Part shown: positions 21,096 through 26,912 of the stretch, in pieces
How the letters are laid out: each line of letters begins with the position of its first letter
Numbering within the stretch: position 1 is the first letter of the stretch
From: CAZPXF01 sp964590945
GTDB lineage: Bacteria > Bacillota > Clostridia > Lachnospirales > Lachnospiraceae
Assembly (NCBI GenBank): GCA_964590945.1
Contig: CAZPXF010000022.1
Span: 1-26,912 of the forward strand
Length of the DNA: 26,912 nucleotides
Reading direction: 5' to 3'
Position numbers and translations under genes: made by a program
Notes under the pieces: model-generated
What the model was told of the DNA's origin: nothing
The model's input: only the letters and a program-made list of their open reading frames with translations
Databases searched by the model: none

Positions 21096-22412
21096 TTAAT
21101 TGTTCAAAAATCCTTTGTAGCTGCGAACCAACATCTGTGACTCGATCTGTTTGATCGTCTCAAGGACAACTCCAACAATGATGATAAGTGATGTTCCGCC
21201 AAATGAAACGTCTGCCCCGAATACTCCGTTAAAGAAGTATGGAATGATCTGAATGATACAAAGTCCGACCGCACCAATAAAAATGACGTAGTTCAGAATT
21301 TTTGTCAGATATTCAGTTGTAGGCTTTCCCGGTCTGATACCCGGAATGAAACCACCATTTTTCTTCATATTGTTCGCAATCTCCATCGGATTAAAGGTTA
21401 TAGATGTATAAAAATATGCAAAGAAAATCGTCATTGCAATATATACAACCAATCCAAGAGAATAAACCAGATTGTCCGGATCGCACCAGTTAGATGAACT
21501 CATGCCCTTCAAAATCTGGCTGCCAATTCCAGTCCCGCCGTTTTTTCCAAGGAAGCTTGCTACAACAACCGGAAATGACATAATGGATGATGAAAAGATT
21601 ACCGGAATAACGCCGGCAGTATTTACCTTCAGCGGGATGAATGACGCCTGTCCGCCGACCTGTCTTCTTCCCTGTATCTTTCTGGAATACTGTACGCTGA
21701 TCTTGCGTGTGGCATCCTGAAGGATAACCGTAAGCACCACAACTACGATCACAACCGCGATAATGATAACCGCAGAAACCGCGCCGGATGCCAGACTCTT
21801 GTTTGCAACGAACTGCTGGAACAATGAAACAAAATCATCCGGAATACGCGATATGATGTTGATCAGCAGGACGATAGAAATACCATTTCCAACGCCCTTT
21901 TCTGTAATTCTCTCACCAATCCACATAAGAATTGCTGAACCTGCCGTCAATGTCAGAATAACAACTGTAACATTGACAAAATTATACTCGTTCAACAGTC
22001 CCTGACGACCGAATCCGATAGCCATGGCTGCTGATTCAAAGAGTGAAAGCCCCACGTTAAGGTAACGTGTGATGGCTGTCATCTTCTTTCTTCCTTCCTC
22101 TCCTTCCTTCTGCATTTCCTCAAGCTTCGGAATTGCAATCGTAAGGAGCTGTATGATAATGGACGCCGTAATGTACGGTGTAATGCTCAGAGCAAACACG
22201 GACATGCTGGAGAAAGATCCACCCGTGAATGCATCAAAAAAGTTGAACGCATCGTTCGACTGATTGGAGAAAAATTCCTGTATATAATCGGAATTTACCC
22301 CGGGAGTCGGTAACTGCGAACCAATTCTAATTACAATCAGCATTAAGAACGTAAAAAACAGCCTCTTCCTGATTTCCGGTACTCTTAATGCCTGACGGAC
22401 TGTCTTAAGCAT
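21096..22412 (-). CDS. secY: preprotein translocase subunit SecY
   Basis: Channel-forming subunit of the Sec translocon in the cytoplasmic membrane, 438 residues with about ten membrane spans. The N-terminus VPEIRKRLFFTFLMLIVIRIGSQLPTPGV, the RITEKGVGNGIS loop and the PGIRPGKPTTEYL cytoplasmic loop are conserved landmarks. Its ATG overlaps the rplO stop as TAATG. Confidence 0.98.
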   Translation of the reverse strand: MLKTVRQALRVPEIRKRLFFTFLMLIVIRIGSQLPTPGVNSDYIQEFFSNQSNDAFNFFDAFTGGSFSSMSVFALSITPYITASIIIQLLTIAIPKLEEMQKEGEEGRKKMTAITRYLNVGLSLFESAAMAIGFGRQGLLNEYNFVNVTVVILTLTAGSAILMWIGERITEKGVGNGISIVLLINIISRIPDDFVSLFQQFVANKSLASGAVSAVIIIAVVIVVVVLTVILQDATRKISVQYSRKIQGRRQVGGQASFIPLKVNTAGVIPVIFSSSIMSFPVVVASFLGKNGGTGIGSQILKGMSSSNWCDPDNLVYSLGLVVYIAMTIFFAYFYTSITFNPMEIANNMKKNGGFIPGIRPGKPTTEYLTKILNYVIFIGAVGLCIIQIIPYFFNGVFGADVSFGGTSLIIIVGVVLETIKQIESQMLVRSYKGFLNN

Positions 22413-22852
22413 TAAATCACCTCAGCTTTTCCACCAAGAGCCTCAATCTTCTCTGCTGCAGATGCGCTGAACGCATTTACCTGAACTGTAAGCTTCTTAG
22501 TTAACTCCCCATTACCAAGAATTTTGACGCCGTCGCGCGGGTTTTTAATAATGCCCTCTTCGATCAGCGTTTCAACTGAAACAACTGTATCATCATCAAA
22601 TCTTTCTAAAACATCAAGATTAACAGCAACGATTCTCTTAGAGTTTCTGCATGTGAAGCCTCTCTTTGGAATACGTCTGTATAATGGCATCTGACCACCT
22701 TCAAAGCCTGGTCTTGGAGCCCCTGAACGAGCTTTCTGTCCCTTATGGCCTTTTCCGGCTGTCTTTCCATTTCCTGATCCGTGTCCGCGGCCTCTTCTGA
22801 AATTATCACTGTGCTTTGCACCGTCTGCCGGTCTTAAATTTGATAAGTCCAT
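22412..22852 (-). CDS. rplO: 50S ribosomal protein L15
   Basis: Large-subunit assembly protein of 146 residues. A glycine- and basic-rich N-terminal tail (RRGRGHGSGNGKTAGKGHKG) and GFEGGQMPLYRRIPKRGF are typical; the C-terminus is a compact fold. It lies 24 bases after rpmD and is coupled to secY by overlap. Confidence 0.98.
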   Translation of the reverse strand: MDLSNLRPADGAKHSDNFRRGRGHGSGNGKTAGKGHKGQKARSGAPRPGFEGGQMPLYRRIPKRGFTCRNSKRIVAVNLDVLERFDDDTVVSVETLIEEGIIKNPRDGVKILGNGELTKKLTVQVNAFSASAAEKIEALGGKAEVI

Positions 22853-22876
22853 ACCTGCACCTCCTATCTGAAATAA

Positions 22877-23059
22877 TTAAGCTTCTTCTACTTTCACAAG
22901 ATGTCTGACCTGACGAACCATACCCATGGTAGCGGCGTTATTCGGCAGCTCAACTGTCTTATTCAGCTTCCTGAGGCCAAGCGCCTCAACCGTTCTTTTA
23001 TGCTTTGGAATTGCACCAATCGTAGATTTAACCAATGTTACTTTTACTGTATCTGCCAT
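22877..23059 (-). CDS. rpmD: 50S ribosomal protein L30
   Basis: A 60-residue protein with VKVTLVKSTIGAIPKHKRTV and LGLRKLNKTVEL, the compact bacterial L30. AAGGAGG precedes the ATG. It is 18 bases after rpsE in standard spc-operon order. Confidence 0.97.
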   Translation of the reverse strand: MADTVKVTLVKSTIGAIPKHKRTVEALGLRKLNKTVELPNNAATMGMVRQVRHLVKVEEA

Positions 23060-23077
23060 CTTAATTCCTCCTTAAGC

Positions 23078-23581
23078 CTAGAGCTCTTCTACAGATTTTC
23101 CGCGAAGTCTGGCTACTTCCTCCGGAGTCTTTAACTGACTGAGTCCGTTGACTGTAGCAAGTACAACGTTCTGCTTGTTGTTCGATCCCAGTGACTTTGT
23201 ACGGATATTCTTAATTCCGGCAAGCTCGATCACGGCACGTGCAGGACCGCCTGCGATAACACCGGTACCTGTCGGAGCTTTCTTCAGAAGAACCTCAGCG
23301 CTTCCGAATTTTCCAATGAAATCATGTGTAATACTATCGTTTTCATCAAGCGCAACCGTCACAAGATTCTTTGCCGCATCCTCTTTGCCCTTGCGGATTG
23401 CTTCCGGAATCTCGGCTGCCTTTCCTAAGCCTGCACCAACATGGCCGTTTCCGTCGCCAACAACTACTAAAGCTGTGAATCTCATATTACGGCCACCCTT
23501 AACAACCTTGGTTACACGCTTAATTGATACTACATTCTCCGTTAATTCTAATTGACTGGCATCAATACGTTCCCGTCTCAT
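23078..23581 (-). CDS. rpsE: 30S ribosomal protein S5
   Basis: Fidelity-related small-subunit protein of 167 residues. An N-terminal double-stranded-RNA-binding-like domain with VVKGGRNMRFTALVVVGDGNGHVG is followed by a C-terminal fold with APTGTGVIAGGPARAVIEL and RTKSLGSNNKQNVV. Spacing to rplR is 14 bases. Confidence 0.98.
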   Translation of the reverse strand: MRRERIDASQLELTENVVSIKRVTKVVKGGRNMRFTALVVVGDGNGHVGAGLGKAAEIPEAIRKGKEDAAKNLVTVALDENDSITHDFIGKFGSAEVLLKKAPTGTGVIAGGPARAVIELAGIKNIRTKSLGSNNKQNVVLATVNGLSQLKTPEEVARLRGKSVEEL

Positions 23582-23595
23582 GTGTCCTCCTCCTT

Positions 23596-23964
23596 CTAGA
23601 AATTCAACCCAGCTTCTCTGGCTGCGTCTGCTAATGCTTTGATTTTACCCTGGTATATAAAGCCGCCTCTGTCAAAAACAACTGTTGTGATACCTTTTTC
23701 AATGGCTCTTTTTGCAATGACTGTTCCTAAATATGCCGCTGCATCAACATTGTTGGTCTTCTCAAGTTCTGCTTTCACATCTTTTTGAAGAGTGGAAGCT
23801 GAAACTAATGTATTTCCAACTGTATCATCGATGATCTGCGCATACATATGATTATTACTTCTGAACACAGCTAAACGTGGTCTTTCAGCAGTACCGCTGA
23901 AACGATTACGTAATTTTCTATGTTTCTTTACACGAACTTCAGATCTGGATTTCTTACTAACCAT
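23596..23964 (-). CDS. rplR: 50S ribosomal protein L18
   Basis: 5S rRNA-binding protein of 122 residues. The basic start RVKKHRKLRNRFSGTAERPRLAVFRSNNHMYAQIIDD and the end FDRGGFIYQGKIKALADAAREAGL are the conserved ends of L18. It follows rplF after 18 bases. Confidence 0.98.
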   Translation of the reverse strand: MVSKKSRSEVRVKKHRKLRNRFSGTAERPRLAVFRSNNHMYAQIIDDTVGNTLVSASTLQKDVKAELEKTNNVDAAAYLGTVIAKRAIEKGITTVVFDRGGFIYQGKIKALADAAREAGLNF

Positions 23965-23982
23965 TCTCGCACTCTCCTTATA

Positions 23983-24525
23983 TTATTTCTTACCTGTCTT
24001 ACCAACTTTACGTCTGATAACCTCATCAGCATACTTGATGCCCTTGCCCTTGTATGGCTCCGGCCTCCTCTTGTCTCTGATCTCGGCAGCGTACTGGCCA
24101 ACTTTTTCTTTATCGATACCTTTCACAATGATCTTGTTCTGTCCCTCAAGAACAGCCTCGATACCCTCCGGATCCTCCATGATAACCGGATGGGAATATC
24201 CAAGATTCAATGTTAAAGTTTTACCCTGCTTGGACGCCCTGTAACCAACACCGTTGATTTCCAGGACCTTTTCATATCCTTTTGTTACACCAACAACCAT
24301 ATTGTTGATCAGTGTTCTTGTAAGGCCGTGAAGAGATTTCATTCTCTTTAAGTCGTTCGGTCTTGTGACAACGATAGAATCGCCGTCTCTTGTGATCTCC
24401 ATTTCCGGAGCAAGTTCTCTTGTAAGAGTCCCCTTAGGTCCCGTTACAGTAACTACGTTGTTCGCAGCAATTTCAACTGTTACGTCTGCCGGAACAGCAA
24501 TTGGCAGTCTTCCAATACGTGACAT
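23983..24525 (-). CDS. rplF: 50S ribosomal protein L6
   Basis: A 180-residue protein with two repeated domains, located near the factor-binding region. MSRIGRLPIAVP, LTRTLINNMVVGVTKGYEKVLEINGVGY and the tail EPYKGKGIKYADEVIRRKVGKTGKK identify it. A short GAGAGG/CCTCTC hairpin (24555-24573) lies in the 68-base spacer before it. Confidence 0.98.
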   Translation of the reverse strand: MSRIGRLPIAVPADVTVEIAANNVVTVTGPKGTLTRELAPEMEITRDGDSIVVTRPNDLKRMKSLHGLTRTLINNMVVGVTKGYEKVLEINGVGYRASKQGKTLTLNLGYSHPVIMEDPEGIEAVLEGQNKIIVKGIDKEKVGQYAAEIRDKRRPEPYKGKGIKYADEVIRRKVGKTGKK

Positions 24526-24593
24526 ACCTTTTTCCTCCTTAACTTAGATTTTCGGAGAGGAACAAACCCTCTCTGTTTTCAGTTGCATTCGGC

Positions 24594-24995
24594 CTACCAG
24601 ACGTAAGCTAAAACTTCTCCGCCTACGTTAAGCTTTCTTGCTTCTTTATCTGTGATGACGCCCTGATTTGTGGAAATGATCGCAATACCAAGTCCTCCAA
24701 GAACCCTTGGAAGCTCATCCTTGCCCGCGTAAATACGAAGACCCGGTTTGGAAATTCTCTTAATGCCGTTGATAACCTTTTCATTTTTATCAGCGCCATA
24801 TTTCAGTGTCACACGGATTGTCTTAAATGCTCCGTCCTCAACAAGATCATATTTTGCGATATATCCTTCGTCTACGAGAATATCTGCAATAGCAAGTTTC
24901 ATCTTGGAAGATGGAATATCAACTGTATCATGTTTTGCAGTATTTGCATTACGGATTCTTGTAAGCATATCTGCAATTGGATCGCTCATTGTCAT
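24594..24995 (-). CDS. rpsH: 30S ribosomal protein S8
   Basis: Central-domain 16S-binding protein of 133 residues, which in E. coli represses the spc operon. SDPIADMLTRIRNAN at the start and GGEVLAYVW at the end are conserved. Either ATG of the MTM start could be used; the first (24995) lies 6 to 9 bases after GAGGAGG and is kept. Confidence 0.98.
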   Translation of the reverse strand: MTMSDPIADMLTRIRNANTAKHDTVDIPSSKMKLAIADILVDEGYIAKYDLVEDGAFKTIRVTLKYGADKNEKVINGIKRISKPGLRIYAGKDELPRVLGGLGIAIISTNQGVITDKEARKLNVGGEVLAYVW

Positions 24996-25030
24996 GATGT
25001 TTTCCTCCTCTTTAATTTTGTCGGCAGATC

Positions 25031-25216
25031 TTACCAGCTTGCCTTGCGCACGCCCGGAATCTCACCCTTATATGCTAATTCACGGAAACAAACTCTGCAG
25101 ATTCCGTATTTTCTTAAATATGCATGTGGACGACCACAGATTTTGCAGCGGCTGTAAGCTCTTGTGGAGAACTTCGGTTTGCGCTGCTGTTTGATTTTCA
25201 TAGATGTCTTAGCCAT
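25031..25216 (-). CDS. rpsN: 30S ribosomal protein S14, zinc-binding type Z
   Basis: Short zinc-containing S14 of 61 residues with ligands C24, C27, C40 and C43. YSRCKICGRPHAYLRKYGIC and RELAYKGEIPGVRKASW are the family hallmarks. This C+ form is the ancestral Firmicutes type. It is 12 bases after rplE. Confidence 0.98.
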   Translation of the reverse strand: MAKTSMKIKQQRKPKFSTRAYSRCKICGRPHAYLRKYGICRVCFRELAYKGEIPGVRKASW

Positions 25217-25228
25217 GAATTGCCCTCC

Positions 25229-25771
25229 TTAATTTTTTGCAAATGGCATGTTGAATAATCTCAATAGCTCGCGTGCTTCCTCGTCAGTCTTTGCAGTCGT
25301 AACGAAGATAACATCCATACCTCTCACTTTGTCTACCTTGTCGTACTCGATCTCCGGGAATATAAGTTGCTCCTTAATTCCAAGAGCATAGTTTCCTCTT
25401 CCGTCAAATGCGTTTGGGTTAACTCCACGGAAGTCACGTACACGTGGCAGTGCAAGGTTAATCAAACGATCCGCGAACTCATACATCTTCTCGCCTCTCA
25501 GCGTAACTTTACATCCGATCGGCATTCCTTCTCTGACCTTGAAGTTCGCTACAGATTTTTTAGCTTTTGTGATAACAGCCTTCTGTCCTGCGATCTTCTC
25601 CATATCAGAAACTGCGGAGTCCAAAACCTTAGCGTTGTCTTTCGCTTCGCCAACGCCCATATTGATGACGATCTTTTCAAGCTTTGGAACTTCCATAATG
25701 TTTTTATATCCGAATTTTTTGACCATTGCGTCAATGATCTCATTCTGGTAAGTCTCTTTCAGTCTACTCAA
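25229..25771 (-). CDS. rplE: 50S ribosomal protein L5
   Basis: Central-protuberance protein that binds 5S rRNA, 180 residues. SRLKETYQNEIIDAM, KLEKIVINMGVGEA, LRGEKMYEFADRL and RDFRGVNPNAFDGRGNY are conserved. The start is TTG at 25771, nine bases after AAGGAGG (25781-25787). An in-frame ATG at 25795 overlaps the rplX stop, but it lies upstream of that ribosome binding site and would add eight residues not found in L5. Confidence 0.96.
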   Translation of the reverse strand: MSRLKETYQNEIIDAMVKKFGYKNIMEVPKLEKIVINMGVGEAKDNAKVLDSAVSDMEKIAGQKAVITKAKKSVANFKVREGMPIGCKVTLRGEKMYEFADRLINLALPRVRDFRGVNPNAFDGRGNYALGIKEQLIFPEIEYDKVDKVRGMDVIFVTTAKTDEEARELLRLFNMPFAKN

Positions 25772-25794
25772 CGTTCTGCTCCTCCTTCCTTGCA

Positions 25795-26106
25795 TTAATC
25801 AATCACTTCGCCTGTCGATTTTGCAACACGAACCTTCTTGTCTCCATCAATCTTAAAGCCTACTCTTGTGGCTTTCCCCTTGTGGATATACATAACGTTG
25901 GATATATCGATCGGGCCTTCCTGGTTAATAATTCCGCCAGCCTGATTGGCAGCACTTGGTTTTGTGTGCTTTGTTATCATATTTACACCCTCAACCAGTA
26001 CAGTACCATTCTTACGGTTAACAGCAATTACCTTGCCTTCTTTATCTTTGTCTCTTCCAGCGATAACCTTAACAGTATCACCTTTTTTGATCTTCAAAGT
26101 TGACAT
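25795..26106 (-). CDS. rplX: 50S ribosomal protein L24
   Basis: Assembly-initiator protein with an N-terminal KOW motif: IKKGDTVKVIAGRDKDKEGKV (about 6-26). It has 103 residues and ends near VGFKIDGDKKVRVAKSTGEVID. It lies 14 bases after rplN. Confidence 0.98.
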   Translation of the reverse strand: MSTLKIKKGDTVKVIAGRDKDKEGKVIAVNRKNGTVLVEGVNMITKHTKPSAANQAGGIINQEGPIDISNVMYIHKGKATRVGFKIDGDKKVRVAKSTGEVID

Positions 26107-26120
26107 CCTCAGGTACCTCC

Positions 26121-26489
26121 TTATAAAACTTCCGGAGCCAAAGAAACAATCTTCATAAACTGTTTCTCACGAAGCTCCCTTGCTACTGGCCCAAAAATAC
26201 GTGTTCCTCTTGGGTTTTTGTCATCTTTGATGATAACAGCAGCATTTTCGTCAAATCTGATATATGAACCGTCTTTACGGCGTGTACTGTTTACAGTACG
26301 AACTACAACAGCCTTCACAACGTCGCCTTTTTTAACAACGCCGCCTGGTGTTGCATCTTTAACAGACGCAACGATCACATCGCCGATTGCAGCATATCTT
26401 CTTGTAGAACCGCCTAATACACGAATGCAAAGTAATTCCTTAGCACCTGTATTGTCAGCTACTTTAAGTCTACTTTCCTGTTGAATCAT
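26121..26489 (-). CDS. rplN: 50S ribosomal protein L14
   Basis: A 122-residue core protein contacting 16S rRNA across the interface. MIQQESRLKVADNTGAKELLCIRVLGG and the GTRIFGPVARELREKQFMKIVSLAPEVL tail are near-invariant. AAAGGAGG lies upstream of the ATG. Confidence 0.99.
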   Translation of the reverse strand: MIQQESRLKVADNTGAKELLCIRVLGGSTRRYAAIGDVIVASVKDATPGGVVKKGDVVKAVVVRTVNSTRRKDGSYIRFDENAAVIIKDDKNPRGTRIFGPVARELREKQFMKIVSLAPEVL

Positions 26490-26525
26490 GCCAGGTAAAC
26501 CTCCTTTAACTGTATTAAAAGAATC

Positions 26526-26780
26526 TTATTTTGCTTTCTCTACGATCTCAACAAGTCTCCATCTCTTATCTTTGGATAATGGTCTTGTCTCCATCACTTT
26601 AACTGTATCTCCAATGTTGCACTCGTTGTTAGCGTCATGTGCTTTCAGCTTATATGTCTTCTTTACGATCTTTTTGTAAAGAGGATGCTTTACATGGTCT
26701 TCGATTGCAACTACGATCGTTTTATCCATTTTGTTGCTGACTACCTTACCTGTACGAGTCTTTCTCAGGTTTCTTTCCAC
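26526..26780 (-). CDS. rpsQ: 30S ribosomal protein S17
   Basis: Primary 16S-binding OB-fold protein of 84 residues. NLRKTRTGKVVSNKMDKTIVV and NIGDTVKVMETRPLSKDKRWRLVEIV are conserved. It starts with GTG at 26780, seven bases after AAAGGAG. It follows rpmC after 34 bases. Confidence 0.98.
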   Translation of the reverse strand: MERNLRKTRTGKVVSNKMDKTIVVAIEDHVKHPLYKKIVKKTYKLKAHDANNECNIGDTVKVMETRPLSKDKRWRLVEIVEKAK

Positions 26781-26814
26781 AACAATTCACTCCTTTCCGG
26801 TCTGTTCTATAGAG

Positions 26815-26912
26815 CTACGCATTCGCCTTCTCAGTGATAACTGTCTGAATCCTGGCAATATTTTTTCTTACCTCTTTAATTCTGCTTGTGTTATCCAACT
26901 GGTTTGTTGCGT
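26815..26912 (-). CDS. rpmC: 50S ribosomal protein L29, C-terminal part (cut by window edge)
   Basis: The last 31 residues of a frame that enters from the right edge, ending with TAG at 26815. QLDNTSRIKEVRKNIARIQT is the conserved C-terminal helix of L29. Its place before rpsQ fits the S10/spc order (L16-L29-S17). The start lies outside the window. Confidence 0.93.
   Translation of the reverse strand, partial: ATNQLDNTSRIKEVRKNIARIQTVITEKANA

Noticed and set aside
25772..25795. ATG at 25795 as the start of rplE
   Set aside because: It precedes the AAGGAGG at 25781-25787 and adds eight residues foreign to L5; the TTG at 25771 fits both signal and family.
1..26912. CRISPR arrays, insertion sequences, phage genes, riboswitches or T-boxes
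   Set aside because: No regularly spaced direct repeats, transposase or integrase-like proteins, or recognisable riboswitch cores were seen on either strand.

Overview
The window reads as a chromosomal segment of a Gram-positive anaerobe of the Clostridia, most likely Lachnospiraceae. This rests on the large spc/alpha ribosomal cluster in Firmicutes order, zinc-type S14 and L36, a zinc-lid adenylate kinase, strong AGGAGG-type ribosome binding sites, an elongated L17, a SleB-type hydrolase and moderate GC content. The lineage is an inference from protein and signal character, not from a search. I see no insertion sequence, phage gene or CRISPR array; this is mostly conserved housekeeping sequence, so novelty is limited.

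Layout. Positions 1-113 hold a strong minus-strand promoter (TTGACA-17-TAATCT) that fires off the left edge and probably drives a ribosomal RNA operon. Two tRNA-Ser genes (GGA and UGA anticodons) follow at 114-347 with their own promoter. From 491 to 5844 a minus-strand series contains, in transcription order, a YcxB-like membrane protein, tsaE, tsaB, rimI, a small two-CxxC protein, a 58-residue unannotated protein, rnz, tsaD and ispD. It therefore carries three t6A-synthesis genes (tsaE, tsaB, tsaD), the S18 acetyltransferase, tRNA 3' processing and an isoprenoid gene. A divergent promoter region at 5878-5947 separates this from a plus-strand set: tex, a TetR regulator and a lipid kinase, then a PAP2 phosphatase with its own promoter. 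A hairpin-rich gap at 10420-10495 separates this set from a converging minus-strand operon at 10496-14481: a DUF1444-like protein, a HAD phosphatase, undecaprenyl-diphosphate phosphatase and a single-ORF SfsA-MutY fusion. Overlapping divergent promoters at 14511-14552 serve that operon and a secreted coiled-coil/SleB cell-wall hydrolase on the plus strand.

From 15748 to the right edge lies the minus-strand ribosomal cluster: rpmC (partial), rpsQ, rplN, rplX, rplE, rpsN, rpsH, rplF, rplR, rpsE, rpmD, rplO, secY, adk, map, infA, rpmJ, rpsM, rpsK, rpsD, rpoA, rplQ. It ends in a textbook terminator at 15692-15720. Several cistrons use GTG or TTG starts fixed by their Shine-Dalgarno sequences (rpsQ, rplE, rpmJ, rpoA). 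Internal control is suggested by a near-consensus promoter with an overlapping inverted repeat between infA and rpmJ, a 240-base structured spacer before rpsM, and hairpins between secY/adk, rpsD/rpoA and rpoA/rplQ.

The most notable items are the SfsA-MutY fusion (a predicted nuclease joined to an adenine glycosylase), the short TTG-started gene overlapping rnz, the palindrome-overlapped internal promoter before rpmJ, and the rpsM leader with a possible 32-codon upstream ORF.
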